From the NCBI GenBank assembly GCA_963556145.1, contig OY744466.1, positions 6,185,820 to 6,249,819 on the forward strand: a DNA stretch of 64,000 nt. The letters run 5' to 3'. Within the stretch, counting starts at the first letter, position 1; the number at the start of each line of letters is the position of its first letter. A program made the translations under genes and the position numbers. This DNA is from Hygrocybe punicea. Its lineage: Eukaryota; Basidiomycota; Agaricomycetes; Agaricales; Hygrophoraceae. Below, in pieces: positions 32,100-44,309 of this stretch. Under the pieces are notes generated by a model. It saw only the letters and a program-made list of their open reading frames with translations. It did no database searches and had not been told where the DNA came from.

Positions 32100-33270
32100 C
32101 AATGCCTCGAAAGCAAAAGAATCAAAATCATTGACTGGAGTTACATGTCCATCAACACCCTATATGGTAAGCTTCATCAAACGTTGACAAATGTATGTTC
32201 ATGCTTACTTAGGGTCTGGTTGTCAATGACATCCCATTTGATGGCAAGAATGGTCTGGCAAAACTCAAGTGCTTGGCAATGCGTGGCAATCATCCTCGAT
32301 TGGATACCTCCCCCATTTCGGTTATCAACATTCACCTCAAGTGCCTTTGAGCCATTCATGATCTGGCTCATATTATACACACACATCTCATGTCTTGGTT
32401 TCCTGCGGGGTTACCTACTGCCCAAGATTGCTTATATTTCCAAGTTCCCTTTGATATTATACCTGAAAACCTCACGTCTCTAATAGTTCACCAACAGAAA
32501 CTTAACAGTATTGTCAAGCAACTTCGGAAGTAATTTTTCCTAGACTACCAGCAATGAGATACCTGATGCGGTACCAGTGCTAGCGTCACATGGGTGGTGA
32601 TGTTTATCCACACCCACTCAAATCCCACCAATTGAGACCTCCATATCAACCCTGATGCGGAGTTTTCCACAGAAGACGTAAGTGTGTGACCGTTTCCTTT
32701 AACATTCTCAGTTGATGCATTATTAGTTTTTTTCCGTCATTTTTGGTGACAATCTACTAAAATTCACTCGTGAAACAGAATCGCTGCTCATATTTTTAGC
32801 CTGTGGGCACATATATCAACATGAGCCCTCTTTTAATGCAGTGAAAAACTTTGCACAATCATAAGTGTGATTCTGCTCATTCTGCTTTCAATGTTCTTAC
32901 CAAAATACATGGTCTTCAGTGGCCAATTCAGTAATATTATGGGGTTTGATGGGCCAGTATTTGTCCCACATCAAGCAACTACCTTCCTCATGAAGGTGGC
33001 TACAAAGACTTTTGTTGAGCACTTCTCACTTGGACGTGTCCTTCCCCACCTTCTGGCTGAAGAGGATGGTCTTGGTCCACACACGTCTGTCATGACCTTC
33101 TCTCCCACATGTGGCAAGCAGTATATCTGGTACCACAATCACATTCGACCCATGGGTGTACCTCTTGACCCCCAGTGCAGCGTCTGCGGGCTCCTGCAGT
33201 CTGCTAATGTAACCATTTCTCTGAATAATATCAGAGTCAGCTGTGACAACAAAAGCTGCTGACATACTGT
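32100..33270 (+). other. Transposon-like protein fragments
   Basis: At 32867-33262 a frame reads HQATTFLMKVATKTFVEHFS, LPHLLAEEDGLG, CGKQYIWYHNHIRPMG and DPQCSVCGLLQ. The CGK...CSVC spacing suggests a zinc-binding piece of an unclassified mushroom transposon protein. Frames around it are broken. No transposase family can be named. Confidence 0.35.
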
Positions 33271-33830
33271 CAATGTCCTGCATGAAAAATGGAAGATATC
33301 ACTTGCAAAGAAGTCAGCAATTTCAGGTTGGGGTATGCAATGTCTTTGGGTCATCTAAATCTGTGCTTGTTAATATTTGCTGCTAGTACTTGTCTAAAAG
33401 TACCCTTATCTTAAAATTGAAAGAAGTCAAAAACACTGTGCAAGCATTAATATTCATTTTTGCTAAACAAGATCTCCAGCATCTCTGGGACCATAACGCC
33501 AGCACCTAGACCAAACATGAATACACCATCGCCGTATCACAGTGTTGGATTAATAGAGCCTATTGGGATTATTTCTAGGTGAATGATAATTCTCAGTTGT
33601 TTGTGATAGAACACCTGATTGTTATTGTATACCTAGGTGAATGATAACTGGTAGAGTATTAATGAGTGTGTGTAGAAATGAATGGTGTGGACTTACTTCT
33701 CAGTTGTTTGTGATATAACAACTGAGGAGTAAATAAATCGTACGAAGAAATCATAAATGAAATATTACATAATTGTCCATGTTAGGATAATGTGAGCTGA
33801 TGTAGCTTGTAACTTCAACACACAGAGCCC
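33270..33830. other. AT-rich, no gene
   Basis: There is a local duplication of CTAGGTGAATGATAA and CTCAGTTGTTTGTGATA between 33575 and 33720. Nothing else is recognised. Confidence 0.4.
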
Positions 33831-33839
33831 CACACCTCA

Positions 33840-34130
33840 CCCTGGCCAACAACTTCATTTACATCAAGTTGGCTTTTGATATTTGCGCTCATCTTTGTTG
33901 AATAAGTAGCCATGTCCAGGCCTGGACTTCTGGGTATGAGTCTATCCACTCCTCCTCCTACCTCCTTTCCACCTTGCAACATCGGAAGCCCATCAATTGA
34001 CACAGTAGCCCATGCTCGCAAGGTGCAAATAAGGAGGCAGAAGGTGAGACTGCGGCCAGGACATGTTGGCCCTGATGCTGGCAGTATTGAGGGTGGGGTA
34101 TTGGTAGTTCTGTGTTGTGTTTAACAATAA
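33840..34130 (-). pseudogene. Diverged relative of the SIDVGAMFTR cassette
   Basis: The - strand reads RAWATVSIDGLPMLQGGKEV near 34020-33960; the DNA keeps GTCAATTGATG and GCAAGGTGGAAAG as in elements A and B (GTCAATTGATGTCGGGGC, CACAAGGT). Only the end motif is recognisable. Confidence 0.35.
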
Positions 34131-34546
34131 GAATGAAAAGAAAAGATAGGTCAGAACATTAGCTGAAGGGGTGAGGCAGAAGCCATGCAGTTAGTCATTC
34201 AGAATTGCCAATCTCGACTAGTGTATGGACAAACCTCGAAAAGTACTGGGTACCCACTGATCAAGAATGGATTTGTCTTAACAGACATACTCAACTTTGG
34301 TATCCAAGTTGCAATTGTGGGTAAATAACCACACCCCTTATCTAGCAACACTGAAAGGGTTAAGGCTGCTGATACCTGTGTGGTTGACTGGTGACCCACC
34401 TTCTCTCCCAACTTGTTTTTCTCCAACCTGTGCTCATTAACCCCACTGATTTTAACCCCACTGCACCCCTGTACAAAAAAACTAGAAGAATTTGGGTCCG
34501 CTGTGAAGACAGTGATAGAACATTACATGGCTGACCTGAAAGGGTT

Positions 34547-35330
34547 AGTGAACTTCACGGGTAACCCTCGGGTTTTTTTGAGGGTACCCGTACCCGTACC
34601 TGTCGAAAACCCGTACCCACCCTCGGGGTACGGGTTTTGTCGTGGGTGCATATATTCCCACCCTCGGGTTACCAAGGACCCGTATCCACGGTGGGTAACC
34701 CACGGGTCTCTCCTGTTTTCTCGCCCATATGACCCATTTGACCTCGTGACAATGGACGCGCGTCAATTGACGCGTCGCCGTGTATTTGCGAGGTGGAATG
34801 GGCTTGGGGGCGTCTTCGGGCGTGCTCTGGCCTGGTATGGTACATTGGCAGGCAGATTGAGGCGGTGTCGTCGCACGCGTGGGCCATGGCTATCTACGGG
34901 CAGAGGTGGTGTCATTGGACGCGTGGGCCGTGCCTGTCTACGGGCAGAGGCGGTGTCGTTGGACGCGTGGGCCATGCCTGTCGACAGGCAGAGGCAATGT
35001 CGTTGGACGCGTGGGCCGTACTTGTTAAAGGTGGGCTGGGGGAATTGCGAGTGAGTTGCAAACGAATCAAATTATACACAAACTCACCTGGCAACCGGGG
35101 GGTGGGTGCACCACTCCCCCGGTCTTGCTTGGCTTGGCGTTGCTGCTGTGGCCCTTGCCCTTGCCGTTGCTGTCATTGTCGTTGTCGTTGTAGTCGTCGT
35201 TGTTTTCGTTGTGGCCGTTTGCGGTTGCGTTAGCGTTTGGGTTTGGGTTTGGGTTTGGGTTTCCCGAAGTGATACCTGTAACTGTCATAAGAAATGATGT
35301 AAATGAAAGAAAAAAACTTACATTTGCAGA
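34547..35330. mobile_element. Element C: hAT-like end with GGGTAC/ACCCGT array and repeats
   Basis: It starts near TTAGTGAACTTCACGGG. From 34555 to 34700 ACCCGTACCC and CCTCGGGTT words are packed densely. A 44-bp tandem (34862-35027, about 3.8 units with GTTGGACGCGTGGGCC) follows. At 35100-35060 the - strand reads KPSKTGGVVHPPPGCQ before a GTGAGT-type donor, matching a motif in elements B and D. A (GTTTGG)n run lies at 35238-35262. The far end is not delimited. Confidence 0.4.
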
Positions 35331-35339
35331 GACCAGCTT

Positions 35340-36020
35340 CAGGGACCCATAGTTGGTAAAACAGCCCATTTTTTGCATCAAAATTTTGAGCCAGAGAGTC
35401 TCAGAATCGGTAGGATATATCATCACAAGCATTTTGAACCCCATATAAATGTTACCTTTTACCCCGATTTAACCCCCGTTTCTGACCCCGACTCTGACAC
35501 CACGTCACAAAACAACGTCATAGCTTGGGTCCAAAACATCATCGACGACAATCAACGACGATATCCGAATCCGCATGACTACCCTCATCATCCGATTGCC
35601 GCCGATACATCATACACGTTGGTACAAGCCCTTAATAACACCGCACAGCATAATCACCGGATCAGCTGTCTATTGACACCAGACATGCAACGCAGCCGAT
35701 GGCCACCACGCTGGCACCCTAAAACGCACAGACCACGAAGTACACGAAGACGTCGTTCATCTCGGAGCTTATCCTCGACGCAGCCACACATGACGAAGAA
35801 GCCAGCCCTAAAGTCGTTCGACAGTATTTAGTCACGGACAATTGTAGTCAATAGCCTTAAGTTTAGTCTAGCTACTCTTCCCCTGATTGCTACCAGACAT
35901 CCAGATCCCTTCCTCTTCGTACATTTGTTTGTATCCACTCCTCGTTTTATATATCATCCTCGTTTGGTTCTTTGTTGCCGGAGTCCGCTATAAGAACAGC
36001 GATCCGTAACAATAAACAAA
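35340..36020 (+). other. Unassigned frame and 3'-UTR-like DNA
   Basis: A frame 35373-35831 contains NNVIAWVQNIIDDNQRRYP and an Arg/Ser-rich end. T-rich DNA with AATAAACAAA near 36010 follows. It may be the 3' end of a retroelement; no domain is recognised. Confidence 0.25.
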
Positions 36021-36059
36021 TTTGGCGGTCGCGTTCTTGAGTTATGCCTAACATGGTGG

Positions 36060-36600
36060 TTACCAGGTGACCATGGCCCCACGCCAGTCACAGGCCTCTA
36101 AAAATCAGGCTTTTGGTCCCATTCATTAGATATACCATATACACTATTGGGACAGCCTTATACCTGATTTTTAGAGACTTTGGTGTCTGTGATTTTGAGT
36201 AATCAGGGGTTAGGGGGTGAACTTGGTCCCAAGACACTCACAGGCCTCTAAAAATCATACTTTTGGTCCCATTCATTAGATATACTATATACACTATTGG
36301 GACAGCCTTATACCTGATTTTTAGAGACTTTGGTGTCTGTGATTTTGCATCATTGGGGGTTAGGGGGTGAACTTGATCCCAAGACACTCCCAGACCTCTA
36401 AAAATTGGCCTTTTGGTCCCATTCATTAGACATACTGTATACACCATTGGGACAGCCCAATATTCTATTTTTAGACCATTTGATGTCTGAGATTTTGAGC
36501 ACTTGGGAGTCAGCAGGTGAACTTCACTCACAGCACTCTGAAACTCAGAATTTTGCTCCCATACATTAGATATACTATACACTATTTGGACATCAGAGTA
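36060..36600 (+). repeat. 150-bp tandem satellite, about 3.5 units
   Basis: Units are in register at 36091, 36241 and 36391 (CAGGCCTCTAAAAATC) and share TTTTGGTCCCATTCATTAGA and GGGGTTAGGGGGTGAACTT. The last unit is degenerate. The region 36600-37330 is AT-rich without a gene. Confidence 0.85.
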
Positions 36601-37338
36601 TGTGACTTTTAAAATCTCTTATCTGGCTTTTCCAGTTGGATACTTGGACTGTTAGAGGTAACCACCTCACGGAATTTGACTTTGTTTACATCTTCGTCGC
36701 TACTAAGTTGTCTTGTGTTATGACATTATCTTCATTCAACACTTAGTTTAGAGACATCTTGAATCCTGGGCTTGTATGGTAGTGCATTTCTTCTTTAGCA
36801 CAAATATAAAGTGTCCAAGTCACTCACATCCTGTCTCACATCCTTACTGGCTCTCAATTGTGAGCACAAAAGCTTTCTCATGTTCATTTACAATCCAACT
36901 TTTACAGCCGTTTTCATAATTCATGGCAGTAAATGCACTTTTTTCAATCAAATAAAAAATGTGGACTTGGTAGAATTTTGAGTGCTGTGTTTTGTATCTC
37001 ATGAAATACTGCATGGCATGCAGATTGAGATGGTTATAGAGCGAAAGTTGTACTATTTCTTAAGGGCTATCTACTCCTGGAACTACATTTGAACAATATT
37101 TAGTGTATGGTGAGTTGTGGATTAAATAAAAGGTACACCAGTAGCTTTTGACATCCAAAATGATTTTGTCAAATTATAGCATCAAATGAGCTCCTATGAA
37201 GAAGATTGTAGGGAGAAAATTATTTATTTTTACAAGGGCTTAGAAGTACTTATACTGTGTTTTTCCTTATTTTTGTTCTTTGATCGATAAAACTGAATGG
37301 CCACGGGGACCCCAGAAAAAACTTCAAGCCCTGTCATC

Positions 37339-37429
37339 CTATACAGTGGCTTGTCGCAAAAAAAAAAAAAAAAAAAACAGAAAAAAATCTGTTTTTTGGC
37401 GACAAGCTTTTCCGAATCCACTGTAAAAC
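37339..37429. mobile_element. Short MITE with TACAGTGG tips and an A20 tract
   Basis: Left tip TACAGTGGCTTGTCGC and right tip GCGACAAGC...CCACTGTA form inverted repeats, with 20 A residues at 37358-37377 and CAGAAAAAAATCTG in the middle. TA borders and CAGTGG tips suggest a Tc1/mariner-type MITE. Confidence 0.5.
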
Positions 37430-37706
37430 AGCTGAATACAGTCATAGTAACCCCCCTCGGTTAGATCAAAAATATTTCTGAACTAATTTTGACACTAAAA
37501 ACATTCCGATTGTGCGTTTGCCAATCCTCGGCATGTAACCTCACCCGGCACTCCCAATTTGCTTGGGGTTTCAGCCGCACCCAATGTATGTTGAAAACTT
37601 ATCATTTCCTGCAGGAAGCCACCCATTATTGGTAACGGTCTGTTAAAAATATTGCATCATCATTTTGTGCACCTTGTGGTACTGGAATATATGCATTTAA
37701 TTACAA

Positions 37707-38888
37707 TCACCATCTCCATGATGGTCGGAGGTCCAACCTCTGCTGTACATAACAATTGGCATCATTTGGGAGATCTTTGAACCTCCCTTGCATTTTCGAT
37801 GCAGAAACCTTGTCCATCTGGTCTTGGAGTATCATAGCAAACTCTTGGCAGTCACCTTTGATCCACACATCAAACACACCCTCCCACCCACGTCGTGAAG
37901 GAAATTCATCATTGAGATATATTGATTGGAGAGACGATGGAATTGTCGATTGCTGTTGTCGGTGCAGCATATCGGAAAACATTCGAACGGTCTTGGAAGC
38001 ACCAGGAATCTTTAAACTGGTCCCCACAACCAACAACAGGTCCGCTTGACCTTCAAAGCGGGAGCTGGTAGTACGCCCGAGGTCACTATCCTGGAAATCC
38101 ACAATCTCTTCCTCTCGGGCCCGGGGATGTTGTTCTCCATACAAGACAATATTGGGTCGCATTCGTGGCACGGGTGTAATTCGTGTTCCTGATTCTCCAC
38201 GCATTTTAATTCTTGACATGCACTGGGGGCATTCCGGCAGGTTTCCAGCTTGCATACTGGTATAGTATACTTCAAGGAAAGCAAGCGAGCAACAGCTGTC
38301 ACAACGTAGATGCTCTAGGGTCCCATGTAAAGGTACACATCTTGCTGGACGGTTTTCGGGGTCATGTTCTCGATGCATGGGAAGGCCAGCCTTAAGTTCG
38401 AGGCTGTCTATGTTTTGTGTATATACCCTGAGTAGCGATTTCCGTTCCTCAAATGCATGAAGGATTTGGTGAAATCGGGTAGGCCGGGCAACGAGCGATT
38501 TCTTGGCGAGAATAGCCATTAGTTGACAGTGCAACAACAACTGTTGGGGTGTCTTTTCGTTGAAGAGAAGGTCAAGCATAACTCGGCCGAAAAGATTAAA
38601 CAACAAACCTTTAATGCAGAACAGTTAAACAGCTCCTCAACCTTGACATTTGGCAACTCTGGTACTCCTGTACTGTACAATCCCTCTTTGCCTCCGAATG
38701 GCAGAATTCCTGCAGCAACTGATATTCCCGCACCTACATTTGAGATAAGAACAGATAAATTCTAGAAATTATGCGGTGTTACCACAGATAACAACGATTC
38801 GATTCGCTTTCAATATGGCATTGAGGACATCTTGTGCAAATTCATTTTTGGTGGTAAAAGAGCTAATCTCCACTGTTGAAAGCACCAT
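37707..38888 (-). CDS. SIR2-family (sirtuin) protein
   Basis: Starting at ATG 38888, exon 1 gives VLNAILKANRIVVIC, and after a ~49-nt intron the NAD site continues as GAGISVAAGILPFGG. Then LLRVYTQNIDSLE, CVPLHGTLEHLRC with the catalytic His, the second zinc pair PECPQC, RPNIVLYGEQHP and LLLVVGTSLKIPGASKTVR, ending at 37707. A junction near 38600 (after FNCSALK) changes frame without a clear intron, so a frameshift or a missed exon is likely. The product would be an NAD-dependent deacylase or NADase; nuclear location is only inferred. Such genes are expanded in mushrooms and often lie in repeats, as here. Confidence 0.75.
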
Positions 38889-38949
38889 CGCAATAAATTT
38901 GAAAGCGTGTGGACACTGGGTATGGAAGAAAGACTCAAGTTTAATTAAC

Positions 38950-40030
38950 CGGGTCTGAGATCTGAGATCTGAGATCTAGTCACCGATTTAGATCACACTT
39001 CTACATTTTCTTGGTGATTACACTCAAGCTGTGTCGGCGAGTGACATTCCTTGCTTCTTCCATTTATCTCACCAACCTCCTCTCCATTCCCCAGCCCATG
39101 TTGCAGTGTCCCTTTATGCTGTACTCGTCGATATCTTGCTCTCAGGATCATTTTCATTGACCTCCGTGTCACAACCGCCTCATTCAGCAAACCAGCTTTG
39201 CAAGTATGTCACCCTCGTCACTCACCCCATCCGCTTCTCCCTCCAATTCCTGTCCACCTAAGCTCATCATAATTCTTTTGCTTTTTCAGCACATTGTTAC
39301 AGCATTGCATATGGTAACGTATCTGCACTCGGACATTGTTAGGTTTCTGAAATTCTCAGCTGGGAGATTTGGAACTCATTCGGTCTCAATCCACATGTGC
39401 GTCTGCTGTCATCCTCATGTCTTATCTTTGTTAGTGGATTGGATGGTAAGATTGTCGAGAAATGTGTAGACAAGATTGCTCCTGTATCCAAAGACCTCTC
39501 CAACCAAAGTTCAAAGAAAGACGTTCACATCGTAATGTTTTGTGTTTTGGATGATCAGATTTCACTCCACTCGGTGAACATTTATTTCCTAAAATAAGTC
39601 AAAACACTTGTGCATGTAACTGTTTTGTATTCTATTAATTCACCACAAGCCTTGAGTCAATAGAGTCAGCACTTTCTATACAACCCTTGCATCAGACAAC
39701 TCCTTGCATTGATGCGGAAATGAGACCACACCATCTTTTTCTTTCACGAACATTTGACAATTCCTGCCCTGCAAGCTCCAAGCTTCAAGCTTCAAGCTTC
39801 AAGTGTGATATTTGTCATGTTACTAGGAACCACAACCTATTTCCGGATAAGACACAGTAGTTACCAAAAATGTACATTCATTGATGTAGCACGTGACTAA
39901 TTGGCACAGCTAGCAGAATCACTTGTGAAGCAAAGCTCGTATGTCTGGTGGTGCATCGAAAGATGCAATACAGTGGAATGATTCTGATTCTTCAAATGGA
40001 ATGGAAAACTTGGTGCGCAGTTTGATAACC
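38950..40030. other. No recognised gene; short repeats
   Basis: There are three GAGATCT units near 38957-38978 and a CAAGCTT triplet repeat at 39775-39800. Small frames at 39031-39600 show no family motif. Confidence 0.35.
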
Positions 40031-40119
40031 ATGCAATCAACACAGGGTGTTAACTTTGGATACAGAGCGACAATCAGGTTTGTGAAGAGTACTACAACTC
40101 CTTAGATGTTTACAAATCC

Positions 40120-40697
40120 ATGGCAGAAAACCATCCAGGCTAAAAAGGCTACAATGGGTGCATCCTTTAAGAAAGCCATTGACAATTGGAATGATTCGGA
40201 TTCTGGGACAATTGAGGAAAACGAGGTGAGCGAAAATTAGCCCATGCAATCACTCTGCACGACACTGATGGATTCCAGGGCAATGTGACTATCTACCCTG
40301 GGCTTGATGCAGTACGTGCTTCTGCAAATGCTCCACATGCATATGCATTGACGCCTCTGGAAGAAACCTGTCCAGGCAAAAGTGGCTACAACGGGTACAT
40401 CCTTGAAGAAGAAAGCGTTTAACAATTGGAATGATTTGGATTCTGGGACAGGTGCAGAAATCGAGGTGAGCGAAAATTAGCCCATGCAATCACTCTGCAC
40501 GACACTGATGGATTCCAGGGCAATGTGACTATCTACCCTGGGCTTGATGCAGTACGTGCTTCTGCAAATGCTCCACATGCATATGCATTGACGCCTCTGG
40601 AAGAAACCTGTCCGGGCAAAAGTGGCTACATTGGGTGCATCCACAAAGAAAGCTAACAATTGGAATCATTCCAAATCCAGGACAGGTGAGGAAATCC
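40120..40697 (+). repeat. 240-bp tandem duplication inside a transposon-like gene
   Basis: GACACTGATGGATTCCAGGG recurs exactly 240 bp apart (40261, 40501), and the surrounding copies are almost identical. An older partial unit begins near 40120. Each unit carries AAAGYGGCTACAAYGGG coding DNA and a GAGGTGAGCG donor-like site. Confidence 0.85.
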
Positions 40698-41520
40698 AGG
40701 TGCACAAAATTTGCTTCATTCAATCTGCAGGTGCTGATCATCATATGAAGCATTTGAGGAGGCGACATGTACATTTCAAAACAACTGTGTCAGACATTTC
40801 CTCGTCTTCTTCTTGCTCGATGGCAAGGTCCCTCGGGGATTGTGATTATCTTGCATCTGACGATGTGGAGAGCATCCCAGTCATGCAAGCTGAACAACTA
40901 AATGACACAAACCAATCAGAGAGGGGCTTTTCCATTGGTAGGACATTGATAACCAACCACCTAGATTCACCTGGCTAAAGTCAATTGAAGATTCAGTTTT
41001 GGGGCATCCGTTGCTCTGGTGTGATGCATATGAAGCCCTCGATACTGCCACACCGGGTTTTCGACTCGGACTGCCCCTCATTGACTTCTACTTAACCCAG
41101 GAGTGGTTTCGATTAGTCGAACAAACGGAATCAGTTCGGCATGCATATTATTTGGACCGTCTGACTGTTGACAATTTGATGCAACACAAATCAGAGGATT
41201 CCATTCATAAGCGGATTTTGCTTCCTGGTGGGCACACCATCGACAAGCTGCCCATCGTATTCCTTGTGGAAATTGGTGCTGACTGTCTCCTGGTGGTTTT
41301 TGACTATGACAAACAAGATGCATTTATATTTGGCAGCATGAACTTGGACATTGGACCAAACATGCATGCCGACTGGGACATGTGGAGGGGTGAACACTGT
41401 TGGACGTCCATCTTGCATGCTTTTGGCTGGACTATGGATAGGTCTGCGCAAAATATTGTCGCACCCAATTGTAGGTATAAACATGTAACTCTGGCCATGC
41501 TACATCTAGAGTCGCTCTAG
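40622..41520 (+). pseudogene. Transposon-associated protein, possibly Ulp1-like
   Basis: Frames read V-A-T-L-GASTKKANNWNHSKSR and HHMKHLRRRHVHFKTT, then FTWLKSIEDSVLGHPLLW, LPLIDFYLTQEWFRLVEQ, DKLPIVFLVEIGADCLLVV, and HADWDMWRGEHCWTSILHAF ending GW. The W-x-W-x-GE-x-C-W block resembles proteins that accompany large mushroom DNA transposons (C48/Ulp1-type neighbours of KDZ elements), but I cannot identify a catalytic triad. A break lies near 40978. Confidence 0.4.
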
Positions 41521-41690
41521 AAATCCTCTGCCAACAGCGGCATCTGCACGACACATGTTGGCCATGCATGTCTTATCTAAGTTCGGCATAGTGAAGCCCA
41601 TCTAAGTCGGCTAGTAATATTTTGTGACATAGCATTAAATATTTAATTATTAAATATCAATTAATTTTTATGCAGTGATGACTGTGAACT
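41450..41690 (+). repeat. Transposon 3' end, inverted copy at 58080-58320
   Basis: The segment from CCTACAATTGG-side DNA through TGTCGTGCAGATGCC to TTTTTATGCAGTGATGACTG reappears reverse-complemented at 58080-58310 with small differences. Beyond it, 41700-42120 has no gene. Confidence 0.7.
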
Positions 41691-42189
41691 TTCTTCAGGC
41701 CACCTTGCTTACAACATGAGTACGCCAAGTTCAGGAAGACAGACCACAAGTCTTTCCTTAACTAGACCAGACAGACAAAGCGGTTGGACTGAGAACATAC
41801 AAAGATCATAAAATAATACCTTCGGACTGCCCGAGGATAGTTGATCTGCTATGTTCGGGAAGTCAGACAACCAGTTTTATAAGACTTTACACATAGACCA
41901 ACTGGGACCGAACATAACAGATCATTTATCTTCGCATTACAAATGATGATCAAAGCCGATGGTCTGAAGATAGATCATTCATGATTGGTGGACCGAAGAT
42001 AGACGATCTGCTATGTTTGGATGCAGTTTGTCTAAGATTTACCGATGATTATATGTACTGTTTTCTAAATAAGTTGGGCTAGGCTAGTGTTGGACTAGCC
42101 ATCAATGTACATTTATACCGCCAAAAGGTGTCTATCTACATGGCTGCAATGTATTGACAATATGTAGACTATGGTGTGCACAGTGATAC

Positions 42190-43156
42190 ACAAGTCTGCG
42201 CATTGAGCACACTCGATCTGCACGACCCTCTAAGCACATCTGGTGGCAGACACCAGTCACGGTCATACACAAGTCCGCGGATCAAGCGTGCACCATGTAA
42301 ACATCACCATTGGATACCCGCAGGTTTACCCGTCATTTGAAGCCCCGGAACATCCAAAACGGTCAAGTATTCAGCGAGATATGCTTAAAACGCTATACAA
42401 AAGTGTTTTGAGCATATCTAGCTGAATACTTTACCGATTTGGATGTTCCGGGGCTTAAAATGACGGGTAAACCTGCAGGTATCCAATGGTGGTGTTTACA
42501 TGGTGCGCGGATCGAGCGTGCTCGATCCGCGGACTTGTGTATGACCATCATTGGTGTTAGCCAAAAGATGTGCTTAGCAGGTTGCGGGGATCGAGTGTGC
42601 TCGATCCGCGGACTTGTGTATGACCGTGACTGGTGTCTGCCACCAGATGTGTTTATGTGGTGCGTGGATCGAGCACGCTCGATCTGCGGACTTGGTTCGT
42701 GGTCATAGGATGAGATGATAGACTAGACTACCTGGTCTAGGTATGGATTGAGCATCCAAACTTTTAATGAGCTTGCTTGATCTATGCATATGTTGTCTCA
42801 TCATGCAATCATGCACCATGTCCACACTCTGAGCATGCTTGATCCGTGCATAGATTGTTCATCACCAAATGTCATGTATTTATCTCATAGGTGCTTTGCA
42901 CTCCGAGCATGCTCAACTGGAGGTGACTGATAGATAAATGCATTGAGCAGGTTGTCATATATTCAGCATGCTCAATATACCAGCTACAATGAACATGGAA
43001 GAAGTTAATGTGTCACTCTTGATCAATTTATACTCCCTTGTTTCCTTGCTACAAAAAATGCTGTATGGTTTATTCAATGCCCAGGAATGCAATAAGGTCA
43101 TACAGGAACACATTTTCCACCATTATACCATATTGATTAACACTGTAGAATAAATT
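42190..43156. mobile_element. Element with GATCGAGC/GCTCGATC array; inverted partner at 51531-52240
   Basis: From 42190 to 42700 and again to 42960 short palindromic words (GATCGAGCGTGCTCGATC, GAGCATGCTC) recur with CGCGGACTTGTGTATGAC. The part 42600-43156 is reverse-complemented at 51531-52090 with few differences. They may be two copies of one element or the terminal repeats of one large unit. Confidence 0.6.
42312..42483. repeat. Long foldback with near-perfect arms
   Basis: Arms start GGATACCCGCAGGTTTACCC and end in its reverse complement. They run about 80 bp each around a short centre near 42398. The foldback lies inside the GATCGAGC element. Confidence 0.85.
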
Positions 43157-43199
43157 AATCAATATGGTATAAACTAAATAACAAAAGAAACCTGATAAA

Positions 43200-43975
43200 A
43201 CATTTGACATGCTCACTTATAGGACATACTCGTGTCCACACCCTCAAATATGCAATTGGTGGGTTTGAATTTTTCCCATTTTATATTCAATGCCAGTGAG
43301 TTGTTCCCATATTATATTCGATGCCAGTGAGTTGAGCATGGCCTGGGTGAACTCTGGCCAAAACCTGTATTCAACATTGAATCAGCATATTGCATTGTTG
43401 GGTTTGTCATACCACCAGTGGTGCATTCACATAGCAACATAAACCTAGAATTGAAAGGTATTCTTTAGTGCTACTATTCCATACATCTTTCAAATATACA
43501 AACTCATTCTTGCATGCAAACAGCATATCACATCTTGTGCACCTTGATATTGTAAATATAACCATCATGGGGCAAGACAGAATCATATTCATCTTGTGAA
43601 ACTGGAATATTGACAAATGCAAGATCATTCATCATGGTGGCTTTACTTGTCTGCAGGTGGTTGGATGAAGAACAAAGATCATCTGAAAAACAGGATCATT
43701 CCTGACAGCCTGTGTAACCATGCTCATGGATGCATCCTCAATCTCTACTTATGGCTCCATTTACTGATATTTATATCAAAACTTACTTTCAAGAATTCAC
43801 CATCATTCTTGAACAAATTCATAACCTCAGTGCGATTGAAATTTTGACATTCTGTCAAGCCGCTATTGAGGAATGGAGGTTAAACCCTAACCCTGTATTT
43901 AAACCCTAACCTCATCTTGCAACTTAATCCTCATGACAATGCTCATGACAATGCTCAGAACACAGCTTAGGGTTA
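43200..43975. other. No recognised gene; two CCCTAA pairs
   Basis: TTAAACCCTAACC occurs twice near 43878-43915. This is too little for a telomere repeat. Small frames at 43407-43850 carry no motif. Confidence 0.35.
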
Positions 43976-43976
43976 A

Positions 43977-44137
43977 GATCCTTCTAGTTTTCAGGAAAAG
44001 TTTTAATTTGTTGAATGAACAAAAAAGGTAGGGCAAGACATTTGAAGGCATGCCTTGGCGGCAGCCTTCAAATGTCTTGCCCTACCTTTTTTGTTCATTC
44101 AGCAAATTAAAACTTCTCCTGAAAACTAGAAGGATTT
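43977..44137. repeat. Long foldback (MITE-like)
   Basis: Arms of about 73 bp, GATCCTTCTAGTTTTCAGGA at the left tip and its reverse complement at the right, enclose a loop near GGCATGCCTTGGCGGCAGCC. Only few mismatches are visible. Confidence 0.85.
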
Positions 44138-44309
44138 TAAGTAGCTTAGGCAATATCACCTTGTCCCACAATCAATCTTATCTTTTTGTATGCAGTGACT
44201 ATTATACATTTCTTTGCTTCCAGCCTATCTCCTTAATATATTCAGAATTCATCTCAATTAGACTTTTTTCTCCAATAAATCCATGCTACTGTAGTAGCTC
44301 AGGTTTGTT

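Noticed and set aside
36060..36600. CRISPR-like array
   Set aside because: Units are 150 bp without distinct repeat and spacer parts, in a eukaryotic genome; it is a satellite.
43870..43920. Internal telomere repeats (CCCTAA)
   Set aside because: Only two short pairs are present; likewise (GTTTGG)n at 35238-35262 and CCCAACC at 14560 are too short or have the wrong unit.
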